DNA of 64,000 nucleotides from JBFHIJ01 sp963678775 (GTDB taxonomy: Bacteria > Bacteroidota > Ignavibacteria > Kapaibacteriales > UBA2268). Made by a program: the position numbers and the translations under genes. This document shows positions 55,468-64,000 of the stretch, in pieces. The notes under the pieces are model-generated. The model had not been told where the DNA came from and did not search any database. It was given only the letters and a program-made list of their open reading frames with translations. Position 1 is the first letter of the stretch, and each line of letters starts with the position of its first letter. The DNA is taken from positions 434,001-498,000 of the forward strand of contig CAXXGR010000010.1 in assembly GCA_963678775.2 (NCBI GenBank). The letters run 5' to 3'.

Positions 55468-56814
55468 GTGTCTAGCAATAAAAATATTAGCGAGGAAATG
55501 ATGGATTTCAGACAAGTAAATTTGCCACTTATTCAAGATGCGGACTTGAAAGGCAAAATTGTGCTCGTAAGAGTGGATCACAATGTAGTTAAAAAGGGTA
55601 TTATCCACGACCCATATAGGATTGATGCTACGCTTGGTACACTTTATTACATAAACGCTAAAGGTGGCAAAATCATTTTAATGAGTCACGTGGGTAGACC
55701 TAAAGATAAAAAGTCCGGTCAAATTGATATATCAAACGATACTTCAGTTCAGCCTATAATAGATTATCTAAAAAGTAAATTACACATAAAAATAAAAGAA
55801 CCTACTTTCTATAAAGATCAACAAAAAGGCTACATCGGAATAGAGACTTCCGTAAACCATTTGATCAAAGAGCTCCGCGAAAGCGATTTAGACGCTATTT
55901 ATCTTCCTAATACTCGCTGGTTTGCAGGAGAAGAAGGTAATGGGGAAGAAGCAGAAAGATTTGCAAATCAGCTTGCAGGCCTTGCTGATGTTTATATAAA
56001 TGATGCATTTGGGAGCTGGCAGCCACATGCTTCTACTGTTACTGTGGCAAAATATCTACCATCTTATGCCGGATTTTTATTGCAAAAAGAGATTGAAAAT
56101 TTGGATAGAATCTTTAATCCTGAAAAGCCGTTTGTGGCAGTTGTTGCAGGTTCTAAATTTGATACAAAAATAGATTCTTTATATGCTCTTATGCGTAAAG
56201 CAGACTACGTTGTTTTAGGTGGAGTAATGTATAACGCTTATATTGCAGCAAAGTATGGCGTCTCAATAAAAGGCATCGATGAACAAGATTTAAAGCATGC
56301 AGCTAAATTTGTAGAATTTGCAAAACAATATCAAAATAAGCTTATTGAGCTTCCATATATTATTGAATCTGATACTATGGATGGCAGGATTGAAGGTAAG
56401 TATCGTTCACATAAAATTAGTGAATTAAAAAAAGGTGATAAATTAAATTACATACTTGATGTAGCGAAAGAGTCTTTCGAAGATGAGCACGTGAAAGAAA
56501 TCTTCCACAATGCTAAAATGATTTTTGTAAATGCTGTTATGGGCTTTACTCCACATTTTAACGAAGGCACTATTGCATTAGATGAGACCATAGACGAAAA
56601 CAGAGAAGCTGTTAAGCTATATGGTGGCGGCGACACTATGCAGGAATTGAAACGCCTATTACCGGGCTTGTATATTGTTGCTTTAGATAGTCCAAAATAT
56701 TATATATTTACCGGCGGTGGTGCTGTACTCAAGGCAATTCAAGAAGGTACAGCATTAGGATTAGAGCCAGTAAGAGCCCTTTACCATCAAGTACCCTACA
56801 AGACTGATAAATAG
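55468..56814 (+). CDS. Divergent phosphoglycerate kinase paralogue
   Basis: A 448-residue (from GTG) PGK-fold protein. It keeps LKGKIVLVRVDHN, HVGRP, YINDAFGSW, GFLLQKEI, YGGGDTM and FTGGGAVLKAI. It departs from the canonical form at active-site blocks: NTRWFAGEEGN in place of NLRFxxxEExN, GSWQPHAST in place of GTxHRxHAS (the substrate Arg is absent), AGSKFDTKI in place of GGAKxxxKI, and VNAVMGFTPHF in place of WNGPMGVFE. It is about 50 residues longer than the normal PGK at 58064-59251. Start is uncertain: GTG 55468, ATG 55498 or ATG 55501, the last with GAGGAA just upstream. It lies 127 bp before gap. Confidence 0.8.
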   Translation: MSSNKNISEEMMDFRQVNLPLIQDADLKGKIVLVRVDHNVVKKGIIHDPYRIDATLGTLYYINAKGGKIILMSHVGRPKDKKSGQIDISNDTSVQPIIDYLKSKLHIKIKEPTFYKDQQKGYIGIETSVNHLIKELRESDLDAIYLPNTRWFAGEEGNGEEAERFANQLAGLADVYINDAFGSWQPHASTVTVAKYLPSYAGFLLQKEIENLDRIFNPEKPFVAVVAGSKFDTKIDSLYALMRKADYVVLGGVMYNAYIAAKYGVSIKGIDEQDLKHAAKFVEFAKQYQNKLIELPYIIESDTMDGRIEGKYRSHKISELKKGDKLNYILDVAKESFEDEHVKEIFHNAKMIFVNAVMGFTPHFNEGTIALDETIDENREAVKLYGGGDTMQELKRLLPGLYIVALDSPKYYIFTGGGAVLKAIQEGTALGLEPVRALYHQVPYKTDK

Positions 56815-56941
56815 ATAATTGGAAGATTTAGCATAATTAACAAAACTAAATTGCTCATTTACACAGAATGTCTTAATTTTCGAGACTAAGAAATTAATTT
56901 TCAAAAAAAGAGTTCATTCATAGATTTCAGGAATAACAAAA

Positions 56942-57934
56942 ATGGCTATACGTGTTGCTATTAACGGCTTTGGTCGTATCGGACGTCTTGTATTCAGATC
57001 ATTTTTCGAAAGGAAAGAAGACGTTGAATTTGTTGGTATTAATGACTTGACAGATGCTAAAACTTTAGCACACTTGTTTAAATATGATTCAGCTCATGGC
57101 AAATTCAGTGGAGAAGTTTCTGCTGATGATTCTGCTATTTATGTAAATGGCACGAAAATTCCGGTTACTGCTCACAGAACCATTGAAGAAATACCTTGGA
57201 AAGACGTAGATGTAGTTATCGAATCTACCGGTGTATTTACTAAGAAAGAAGCTTTGATGAAACACATTAATAATGGTGCAAAAAAAGTTGTATTATCTGC
57301 TCCTGCTAAAGATGAGTTAGATGCTACTATCGTTCTTGGTGTTAATGACCATACACTTACAGGCGAAGAAAGAGTTATGTCAAACGCTTCTTGCACAACT
57401 AACTGCTTAGCTCCAATCGCAAAAATATTGAATGACAAGTTTGGTATAGAAAGTGGATTAATGGTAACAATTCATGCTTATACTAATGACCAAAGGATTT
57501 TAGATTTGCCGCATAAAGACTTAAGAAGAGCAAGAGCAGCTGCTGTGAACATAATTCCTACAACTACAGGCGCGGCTAAAGCCGTAGGCTTAGTATTACC
57601 GGAACTAAAAGGTAAATTAAATGGTTACTCTGTTCGTGTACCGGTTCCTGATGGTTCTTTAACTGACTTAAGTGTAGTGCTTAGTAAAAAAGTTACAAAA
57701 GAAGAAGTCAATGCTGCAATCAAAGAAGCTGCTGAAGGCGAATTGAAAGGTATTATTGAATATACTGAAGAACCTGTAGTATCTTCTGATATAGTTGGAA
57801 ACAGACATTCTTCTATATTTGATTCATCTCTTACTGATGTTAATGATACTTTAGTAAAAGTAGTTGCTTGGTATGACAACGAGTTTGGATATTCTAATAG
57901 AATAGTAGACTTGGTTCTCAAAATAGGCAAATAA
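56942..57934 (+). CDS. gap: Glyceraldehyde-3-phosphate dehydrogenase, type I
   Basis: This 330-residue protein starts IRVAINGFGRIGRLVFR, has the catalytic Cys151 in SNASCTTNC, HAYTNDQRILDLPHKDLRRARAAA, and the late WYDNEFGYSNR. The NDLTDAKTLAHL segment keeps the Asp that favours NAD+ over NADP+. It makes 1,3-bisphosphoglycerate in glycolysis and runs in reverse in gluconeogenesis. AGGA lies upstream of the ATG. It is flanked by two PGK-family genes and followed by a terminator. Confidence 0.97.
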   Translation: MAIRVAINGFGRIGRLVFRSFFERKEDVEFVGINDLTDAKTLAHLFKYDSAHGKFSGEVSADDSAIYVNGTKIPVTAHRTIEEIPWKDVDVVIESTGVFTKKEALMKHINNGAKKVVLSAPAKDELDATIVLGVNDHTLTGEERVMSNASCTTNCLAPIAKILNDKFGIESGLMVTIHAYTNDQRILDLPHKDLRRARAAAVNIIPTTTGAAKAVGLVLPELKGKLNGYSVRVPVPDGSLTDLSVVLSKKVTKEEVNAAIKEAAEGELKGIIEYTEEPVVSSDIVGNRHSSIFDSSLTDVNDTLVKVVAWYDNEFGYSNRIVDLVLKIGK

Positions 57935-57957
57935 TACAGATAATAAATATCAGACCC

Positions 57958-57994
57958 AAAGAATTCCCTGATTTATTTTGGGGAATTCTTTTAG
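57958..57994 (+). terminator. Terminator after gap
   Basis: AAAGAATTCCC (57958-57968) pairs with GGGAATTCTTT (57981-57991) around a 12-nt loop, and T residues follow. It separates gap from the second PGK gene, so pgk has its own promoter or relies on read-through. Confidence 0.75.
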
Positions 57995-58063
57995 TTTTGA
58001 GAATCTCGATTGTTTATTTATTTTTGTAAATAATTATATTCTAATTTTTTCTTTGGTGTGGCC

Positions 58064-59251
58064 ATGATAAAAAAAATTGACAATATTTCTTTTGAAGATC
58101 AAAAAGTTATGATTAGAGTGGATTTTAATGTTCCGCTCGACGAAAGAAAAATTACAGATGATTTGAGAATAGTAGAATCTCTTCCGACTATAGATAAAGT
58201 TATTAATGATGGCGGTATCCCAATTATTTTGTCGCATCTTGGCAGACCTAAAGGTGCTTGGGTAAAGAAATTTTCTTTGGAGCCGGTTGCTGAATATATG
58301 GAAGAAAAATGGGGATATAATATTATATTTGCTCAAGACTGCTTGGGTAAGGCTCCTCGTGATGCAGTGGAACAAGCAAAGGTTGGCGATGTAATCCTCT
58401 TAGAAAATTTGCGTTTCTATAACTATGAAACTGCAAATGATTTAGAATTTGCAAAAATTTTACGTCCATTAGCTGATTCTTATATCAATGACGCTTTTGG
58501 TACAGTTCACAGGCACCATTCAAGTGTTTATGAATTGCCAAGGTTATTTGAAAATCGATTTGCCGGTAAGTCCTTAAGTTGGGAAGTTGAATATTTAGAT
58601 AATGCTATTAAAAATGCTAAGCATCCTTACGTTGCGGTAGTAGGTGGTGCGAAAATATCTGATAAAATAGATGTTATTAAACAACTAATTGATACATGCG
58701 ACACTGTGCTGATTGGTGGTGGTATGATGTTTACATTTTTGAAAGCACAGGGGTTAGAGATTGGAAGATCAATTTTTGAAGAAGATAAAATAGGCCTGGC
58801 AAAAGAATTGATGGAATATGCAAAAGAGAAAAATGTAAAGCTGATTATACCAGTAGATGTTGTTGTTGCAGATCAATTTGCAAAACATGCAAATCATAGG
58901 ACTGTAAATTCTGATAGCATTCCTTCTGATTGGTTAGGGATGGACATAGGAGAAGAAACAAGAGAAATATTTGCAAATGAAATAGCGAATGCTCAAACTG
59001 TTGTGTGGAATGGACCTATGGGGGTATTTGAAATGGCAGCCTTTGCGAAAGGCACTTATGCAGTATCTAATGCTTTAGCAAATGTTACAGCTAAAGGCGC
59101 TACTACAATTATTGGTGGTGGAGATTCTGCTGCAGCAATTAAAAAAATGAATTTCATGAATAAAGTAACTCATGTTACTCCTGGTGGTGGAGCGTGGTTA
59201 AAATTTATGGAAGGTAAAATATTACCGGGAATTGAAGCGTTAGAGTACTAA
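58064..59251 (+). CDS. pgk: Phosphoglycerate kinase
   Basis: A 395-residue canonical PGK. It has VMIRVDFNVPLDERKI, LSHLGRPKG, ENLRFYNYE, FGTVHRHHSSV with the substrate-binding Arg and His, VVGGAKISDKI, GGGMMFTFLKA, WNGPMGVFEM, GGGDSAAA and TPGGGAWLKFMEGK. It transfers phosphate between 1,3-bisphosphoglycerate and ADP. I take ATG 58064 (MIKKIDN); a GTG at 58058 is also in frame. It ends before its own terminator. Confidence 0.97.
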   Translation: MIKKIDNISFEDQKVMIRVDFNVPLDERKITDDLRIVESLPTIDKVINDGGIPIILSHLGRPKGAWVKKFSLEPVAEYMEEKWGYNIIFAQDCLGKAPRDAVEQAKVGDVILLENLRFYNYETANDLEFAKILRPLADSYINDAFGTVHRHHSSVYELPRLFENRFAGKSLSWEVEYLDNAIKNAKHPYVAVVGGAKISDKIDVIKQLIDTCDTVLIGGGMMFTFLKAQGLEIGRSIFEEDKIGLAKELMEYAKEKNVKLIIPVDVVVADQFAKHANHRTVNSDSIPSDWLGMDIGEETREIFANEIANAQTVVWNGPMGVFEMAAFAKGTYAVSNALANVTAKGATTIIGGGDSAAAIKKMNFMNKVTHVTPGGGAWLKFMEGKILPGIEALEY

Positions 59252-59280
59252 GGAATATAGAAAATAATTTCTTTTATATG

Positions 59281-59309
59281 AAATAGCGGGACTTTTGTCC
59301 CGTTATTTA
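59281..59309 (+). terminator. Terminator after pgk
   Basis: CGGGAC and GTCCCG with flanking A/T pairs form a stem around TTTT. The T-rich tail is short (TTATTTATAT). It lies 30 bp after pgk and 25 bp before the small unknown gene. Confidence 0.7.
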
Positions 59310-59333
59310 TATATAAATGAATAGGAGAAAGAA

Positions 59334-59717
59334 ATGGATAATTTTGCGGGATATGAAAATCATTATAAAATGGTAGATTCTATTCTTAAGTCAACTCAGA
59401 GTCTTATAGATCTTCTTAAGTCTAAATATGAATTAAATGATAAGTTAAGTAATACAGTAGCTGAAATATTCAAATTTATATCAAAAATTATGAATATATT
59501 ACCTGATTTGTTGATTACTGAAGAAAAGATACCAAATAAGAAACAAGACTTACTTAAATCATTTGACCGAGTTGTGTTAAGTTGGGAATTATACCCTGAT
59601 AATGCAGACGAATTTTTTAAATCGTGGGAAGAGTTTATACAACTTTGGGAAGAGTTTTCTTCAAAGATATCAAATGTAAATAAAACTGCCAGAACAATAT
59701 TTCTATCTATGAATTAG
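59334..59717 (+). CDS. Hypothetical helical protein
   Basis: A 127-residue protein with no signal peptide and no recognisable motif. It is predominantly helical in character, rich in Lys, Glu, Leu and Phe, with a Trp-rich stretch near residues 84-105 (SWEEFIQLWEEF). GGAGAAAG lies 4-11 nt before the ATG, so it is probably translated. It leads the rhomboid gene by 24 bp and could be cotranscribed with it and ispG. Confidence 0.55.
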   Translation: MDNFAGYENHYKMVDSILKSTQSLIDLLKSKYELNDKLSNTVAEIFKFISKIMNILPDLLITEEKIPNKKQDLLKSFDRVVLSWELYPDNADEFFKSWEEFIQLWEEFSSKISNVNKTARTIFLSMN

Positions 59718-59741
59718 TTAAACTTATAAAAAAGAGATAAT

Positions 59742-60725
59742 ATGACATATAAAAGTCAGATGGGAGGTTTCGGCCAGGGACGAGGGATGATGCCTCCTGT
59801 TATTAAAATGCTAATCATCATTAATGTCGCAATTTTTGTTATACAAAATATGCTACTTTCTGCAATTTCAGTTCCTTTTACTTATAATGGAGTTTCAGGT
59901 AGGATATTACTATCTGAACTAATTGTACATTACTTAGGTTTACAACCAATTGGCGATTTTAATTCTATTGAATTGCTCCTTACCCCTCTACAGTTATTTT
60001 CATATCAATTTTTACATGGCGGCTTCACTCATATCTTATTTAATATGTTTTCGCTATGGATGTTTGGGATTGAGCTTGAAAACACGTGGGGACCTAAAAA
60101 GTTTTTGGTATTCTATCTGCTATCAGGTGTTGGTGGTGGTATTTTTCAGCTTATTATACAACCTCTCATAGGACCTGCAGCTGTTACGATTGGAGCCTCA
60201 GGAGCAATATTTGGTGTGCTGTTAGCTTATGGTCTTACTTTTCCAAATAGATCGGTATTTATGTTCCCTATATTTATACCTATACCAGCCAAAACATTCG
60301 TTCTGATAATAGGTGGATTGCAAATACTTTTAGGCTTTATGTCTTCGGACAATGTTGCCCACTTTGCCCACTTAGGTGGTGCTGTTACAGGGTGGCTTTT
60401 GCTAAAATTTGGCGACGAATTAGGAGTATTTTCATTATTTGGAAAGGATCCACATGGTAAAACAACATTTCAGGACTCTATATTAAAAAGTAAACAATAC
60501 TACAATAGTAAGCCTAAAATATATCAATTTGACCAAGAAATATCTTCAAGTAAAGACAATATTGTTAGCAATAAGCCAACTGCTTCTAAGTCTTATGATG
60601 TCGATGGGGTTACAATCACGCAAGATATTATTGATAATATTTTAGATAAAATAAATGAATCAGGTTATCAAAACCTTACTGAAAAAGAGAAACACATACT
60701 TAATGAACTTAGTAAAAAATTATAA
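59742..60725 (+). CDS. Rhomboid family intramembrane serine protease
   Basis: A 327-residue membrane protein. Catalytic Ser153 lies in TIGASGAIFG and His210 in VAHFAHLGGAVTGW, and the HGGFTHILFNMFSLWMFG segment gives the conserved His and Asn. About six membrane helices span residues 20-225. A C-terminal cytoplasmic tail of about 100 residues (from FGKDPHGK) includes a helical DGVTITQDIIDNILDKINESG part. It cleaves membrane substrates. It lies between the small unknown gene and ispG, 12 bp from ispG. Confidence 0.9.
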   Translation: MTYKSQMGGFGQGRGMMPPVIKMLIIINVAIFVIQNMLLSAISVPFTYNGVSGRILLSELIVHYLGLQPIGDFNSIELLLTPLQLFSYQFLHGGFTHILFNMFSLWMFGIELENTWGPKKFLVFYLLSGVGGGIFQLIIQPLIGPAAVTIGASGAIFGVLLAYGLTFPNRSVFMFPIFIPIPAKTFVLIIGGLQILLGFMSSDNVAHFAHLGGAVTGWLLLKFGDELGVFSLFGKDPHGKTTFQDSILKSKQYYNSKPKIYQFDQEISSSKDNIVSNKPTASKSYDVDGVTITQDIIDNILDKINESGYQNLTEKEKHILNELSKKL

Positions 60726-60737
60726 GCGAGAATATAG

Positions 60738-61841
60738 ATGATTCCAATAGAAAATACAGACGTAAAAACTATTTTTGAGCGTCGTAAATCACAAAAAATA
60801 TTTATAGGTGGGATTCCTATCGGTGGAGATTCTCCAATAGCAGTGCAGACTATGACTAAGACTAAAACTGCTGACGTGAAAGCAACTGTAGAACAAGTAA
60901 AAAGAGTTCAAGAAGCAGGAGCTGATATCGTTAGAATAACGGTAAACCATAAAGAAGCTGCAGAAGCAATGAAAGATATCATCAGACAAGTTGATATTCC
61001 TATAGTTGCTGACATTCATTTCAATTATACTTTTGCATTAGCTGCTATCGACGCTGGTGTTTCAAAAGTTCGTATCAATCCCGGTAATATTGGGGATGAA
61101 GATAGAATCAAGCAAGTCCTAAATAAAGCAAAAGGTGCTAATATTCCGATACGAATCGGAGTGAACTCTGGGTCTTTAGAAAAAGATTTGTTGGAAAAGT
61201 ATGGTTATCCAACTTCAGAAGCCCTTTACGACAGTGCTATGAGACATATAAACATAGCTAGGAATCATGGATTTGATGATTTAGTAGTATCTGTTAAATC
61301 TACGAATGTAAAGCTTATGTTAGATGCATATAGACTCATTGCAGCAAGAACAGACATCCCATTGCATTTAGGTGTTACAGAAGCTGGTACTATAAGAGTA
61401 GGCACGATAAAAAGTTCCGTAGGTATCGGTACTCTTTTAGCTGAAGGCATCGGAGATACGATAAGAGTATCTTTAACTGATGAGCCTGAATATGAAGTAG
61501 AAGTCGGAAAAGACATATTACGTTCTTTAGGACTAGCTCAAAGAAATGTAGAGTTGATTTCATGTCCTACTTGTGGTAGATTGGAAGTAGATTTGTTTAC
61601 TATAACTAAAAAACTCGAAGAAGCTCTTGCAGGTATTAAAAAACCGGTTAAATTAGCAGTTATGGGATGTGCTGTAAATGGCCCCGGAGAGGCAAAAGAA
61701 GCTGATATAGGTATTGCATGTGGCAAAGGTAAAGCAATTCTCTTTAAAAAAGGTGAACTTGTACGTACTATACCGGAAGAAGATATAGTTTCTGAAGTAT
61801 ACAAAGAAGTGATGGCATTTCAGCCTCAAGAAACTATTTAA
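60738..61841 (+). CDS. ispG: 4-hydroxy-3-methylbut-2-en-1-yl diphosphate synthase
   Basis: A 367-residue protein with the IspG TIM-barrel start (IGGIPIGGDSPIAVQTMTKTK), ADIVRITV, VADIHFNYTFAL, and the C-terminal [4Fe-4S] ligands in ISCPTCGR and GCAVNGPGEA. It makes HMBPP in the MEP pathway to isoprenoids. Its length is that of the compact two-domain type (E. coli 372), without the insert domain found in the long form. It ends before a strong terminator. Confidence 0.95.
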   Translation: MIPIENTDVKTIFERRKSQKIFIGGIPIGGDSPIAVQTMTKTKTADVKATVEQVKRVQEAGADIVRITVNHKEAAEAMKDIIRQVDIPIVADIHFNYTFALAAIDAGVSKVRINPGNIGDEDRIKQVLNKAKGANIPIRIGVNSGSLEKDLLEKYGYPTSEALYDSAMRHINIARNHGFDDLVVSVKSTNVKLMLDAYRLIAARTDIPLHLGVTEAGTIRVGTIKSSVGIGTLLAEGIGDTIRVSLTDEPEYEVEVGKDILRSLGLAQRNVELISCPTCGRLEVDLFTITKKLEEALAGIKKPVKLAVMGCAVNGPGEAKEADIGIACGKGKAILFKKGELVRTIPEEDIVSEVYKEVMAFQPQETI

Positions 61842-61891
61842 CTTTTAGAAAATTTTATGTTGAATATCAACTTGATAAAATATATTTTAAT

Positions 61892-61919
61892 GGATGCAAA
61901 ATTTTGCATCCTTTTTTTT
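61892..61919 (+). terminator. Terminator after ispG
   Basis: GGATGCAAAATTTTGCATCC at 61892-61911 is a perfect palindrome that can form a hairpin, followed by seven to eight T. It lies 50 bp after ispG. Confidence 0.9.
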
Positions 61920-61926
61920 AACTTTT

Positions 61927-61955
61927 TTGACTTTAAAGTGTATTACTAGTATAGA
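61927..61955 (+). promoter_or_regulatory. Candidate promoter for the TolB-repeat protein
   Basis: TTGACT at 61927-61932 and TATAGA at 61950-61955 are separated by exactly 17 bp, matching a sigma70-type promoter. They lie just after the ispG terminator and 24 bp before the start codon. Confidence 0.4.
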
Positions 61956-61978
61956 CAATTAATATGCTCGGAGTAAGT

Positions 61979-64000
61979 ATGAAACGACTGATTTATATTT
62001 TGATATTCCTTATGTTAGCTTCTTTAAATGATAGTATAGCTCAATTTGGGAAAAATAAAGTACAATATAGAGAATACAACTGGAAATACATTCAATCTAA
62101 AAACTTCGATGTATATTATGATAAAGGTTCAAAAGATCTTGCTGAATATTCTGCCGTGATTGCTGAAAAATCACTGACTTCTATTCAAAACACTCTAAAC
62201 TTTAAACTCGGGAAAAGAGTAAGCATGGTCGTTTATGATAGTCATAATGACTTTCAACAGACGAACGTAATATCATCTTTTATGCCAGAGGGTGTAGGTG
62301 GAGTAACCGAACTATTCAAAAATCGTGTGGTTGTGCCTTTTCAGGGCGATTTTGCACAACTTAGGCACGTGATTCATCATGAGTTAGTACACGCAGTATT
62401 GAATGACTTATTTTTTGGTGGTACTTTCCAGTCTGCTATTTCTTCAAATAATACTTTTGCCATACCATTATGGATGAATGAAGGTTTTGCAGAGTATGAA
62501 AGCATTGGAGGGTTAAATACTGCAACCGACATGTTTATGAGAGATTTGGCTATAAGTGAAAATCTACCACCTCTCCAAAGACTCGGTGGTTATCTTGCTT
62601 ATAGGGGTGGTCAAACATTTTTCTGGTATGTATCTGAAAATTATGGAAAAGAAAAAGTCGGAGAATTAATACAAAAGCTGAAGACTTACAAAAATGTTGA
62701 CATGGCTTTTGAAAGTGCATTTCAGTTGAATTTAAAAGAATTTAGTGAGAAATGGGAAAAAGATATAAAAAAATATTATTGGCCTGATTTAGAAATATTT
62801 GAAGATCCTAAAGACTTTGCGGTTGAAATTACAGATCACAAAGAAAATAGAAACTTTTATAACACTTCACCTGCAATTTCTCCAGATGGAGAAAAAATAG
62901 CCTATATAGCAGATGAGTCAGGTTTATTTGGTATTTACATTAGGGACATTGACGATAAAAAAACAACAAGGCAGTTAGTTAGTAGTTTTAGAACTCAGGA
63001 TTTTGAAGATTTAAACATTCTAACTCCTGGTATATCTTGGAGTCCTGATGGAAAGCATATAGTTATATCTGCTAAATCTGGTGGTAACGATGCTCTTTAC
63101 ATAACTGATATTGAGACCGAAGATTATAAAAAAATAAAATTTGACGAGCTAAGAACTATCGGTTCTGTAACATGGTCTCCTGATGGACGTTACATAGCCT
63201 TTTCAGGAGCAAATGGTAGAGAAAGTGATATTTTTACTTATGATACAAAAACAGAAAAATTAGAACATATAACCACTGATATATTTTCTGATAAATACCC
63301 TGTGTGGAGCTCTGACTCTCAAAAACTATACTTTATTTCTGATAGAGGGAATAATACCAAAGGTGAAGTCCCTAAAAGTTTCAAATTATATAACTATGAT
63401 GTTGAGCAGTCTGATATTTTTATAATCAACATTAATGATAAAGTTGTAAAAAGAATTACTTCTTCCGACTATTCAAATATAACATCGTTAGCTGTGTCAG
63501 CAGATGAAGAGTCATTACTGTTTGTTGCTGATAATAATGGTATTAGCAATATTTATAAAATGAATGTAAGTACTAATACTGTTAGACCTATTACTAACTC
63601 TATTGCAGGTATATCGCAATTACATATTTCAACTGATGACAGTAAGTTACTATTTGCAGTTCAGATTAATGGTGGTTATGATATCTATATGATTCGTTTC
63701 CCATTTGAAAGAAATCTGGATGTTGAAAAACTTCCTCTTACCAAATTAAAGAAAAATAAACAAGAGTCTTTAGCACTTTTAGAATCATTTGAAGAAACTA
63801 AAGCTACTCAAGATAAAAAATTAAAAGGGTGGGGGAGTTTTGCCTTCAACTTTGATAGGCAGCAAGTAGTTCGAGAAAATCCTGATATAAAGTCGTCTGT
63901 ACTGACTTCTTCTAATCTTATTGATACTACAGATTACGATAATTTTGTAGAAAATGATTACAAAATATCATTCTCGCCTGATGTGGTGCTTGCTAATCCA
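61979..64000 (+). CDS. Secreted peptidase-like and TolB/PD40-repeat protein (partial, C-terminus off the right edge)
   Basis: At least 674 residues from ATG 61979 to the window edge with no stop. It starts with a signal peptide (MKRLIYILIFLMLASLNDSIAQ). A gluzincin-like peptidase-MA domain follows with HELVH (His134, Glu135, His138) and a downstream NEGFAEYESIGG giving a third ligand, Glu168. From about residue 295 come TolB/PD40 beta-propeller repeats with ISPDGEKIAYIAD, WSPDGKHIVISA and WSPDGRYIAFSG. Such proteins are exported to the envelope; the propeller may bind partners. The ribosome site is AGTAAG close to ATG, weak. The end of the gene, possibly an outer-membrane barrel, lies outside the window. 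Confidence 0.85.
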   Translation, partial: MKRLIYILIFLMLASLNDSIAQFGKNKVQYREYNWKYIQSKNFDVYYDKGSKDLAEYSAVIAEKSLTSIQNTLNFKLGKRVSMVVYDSHNDFQQTNVISSFMPEGVGGVTELFKNRVVVPFQGDFAQLRHVIHHELVHAVLNDLFFGGTFQSAISSNNTFAIPLWMNEGFAEYESIGGLNTATDMFMRDLAISENLPPLQRLGGYLAYRGGQTFFWYVSENYGKEKVGELIQKLKTYKNVDMAFESAFQLNLKEFSEKWEKDIKKYYWPDLEIFEDPKDFAVEITDHKENRNFYNTSPAISPDGEKIAYIADESGLFGIYIRDIDDKKTTRQLVSSFRTQDFEDLNILTPGISWSPDGKHIVISAKSGGNDALYITDIETEDYKKIKFDELRTIGSVTWSPDGRYIAFSGANGRESDIFTYDTKTEKLEHITTDIFSDKYPVWSSDSQKLYFISDRGNNTKGEVPKSFKLYNYDVEQSDIFIININDKVVKRITSSDYSNITSLAVSADEESLLFVADNNGISNIYKMNVSTNTVRPITNSIAGISQLHISTDDSKLLFAVQINGGYDIYMIRFPFERNLDVEKLPLTKLKKNKQESLALLESFEETKATQDKKLKGWGSFAFNFDRQQVVRENPDIKSSVLTSSNLIDTTDYDNFVENDYKISFSPDVVLANP

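Noticed and set aside
1..64000. CRISPR array, insertion sequence, prophage or genomic island
   Set aside because: No regularly spaced repeats, no transposase or integrase and no phage structural gene in any frame I read. Gene content and base use look uniform.

Overview
The window is AT-rich and almost wall-to-wall coding, with short intergenic gaps, several long perfect hairpins between convergent genes, and no tRNA, rRNA, CRISPR array, insertion sequence or phage gene that I can see. Two giant secreted proteins have C-terminal regions of the Por/type IX secretion kind. Several upstream regions carry the TAnnTTTG box typical of Bacteroidota-type promoters, and methylmalonyl-CoA accessory genes and a stand-alone GlmU uridyltransferase domain are present. 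Together these point to an uncultured-type member of the Bacteroidota/Chlorobiota (FCB) group, probably near Ignavibacteria/Kapabacteria. That finer placement is an inference from gene content, not a measured phylogeny.

Layout. 1-5.1 kb: partial glutamate formimidoyltransferase, a small secreted protein, a panD-glmU(N)-mce unit, and an M2 (ACE-like) lipoprotein peptidase. 5.3-11.4 kb: Lon-related protease, rpe, then a minus-strand M20 hydrolase-dapF-IMPase unit. 11.5-16.7 kb: a polysaccharide export pair (SLBB outer-membrane protein plus Wzz-like protein), an HD-domain protein and recN. 16.9-22.4 kb: acyl-CoA synthetase, xseA/xseB, a YitT protein and a K+ channel. 22.4-28.8 kb: an 850-bp non-coding leader and a hydC-hydB-hydA [FeFe]-hydrogenase operon. 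29.3-34 kb: meaB-rdgB-beta-barrel protein and a ClC transporter. 34.2-44 kb: two giant surface proteins. 44.2-51.7 kb: three signalling proteins and a membrane vWA protein. 51.7-55.3 kb: a minus-strand run (DUF5683-like, ridA, ROK kinase, ftsB-like, gcvPA). 55.5-61.8 kb: divergent pgk paralogue-gap-pgk, a small unknown protein, rhomboid and ispG. 62-64 kb: the start of a large metallopeptidase/TolB-repeat protein.

The metabolic picture is a glycolytic organism with H2 metabolism. GAPDH and PGK sit together, and the hydrogenase would join NAD(H) and ferredoxin redox pools to H2. mce and meaB service a methylmalonyl-CoA/propionate route whose mutase is outside the window.

The most unusual element is the hydrogenase flavoprotein subunit. 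Its NuoF/HydB core is fused to a complete GltD/NfnB-type FAD/NADPH module that stands where the usual C-terminal ferredoxin domain would be, which suggests one complex linked to NADH, NADPH, ferredoxin and H2. Other notable points are a Ser in the L1 H-cluster motif of the catalytic subunit, a response-regulator/kinase hybrid whose phospho-accepting His is Tyr, a PGK paralogue that has lost canonical active-site motifs beside a normal one, a ClC protein with Ile at the internal proton-glutamate position, and a paired domain shared by the two giant surface proteins.
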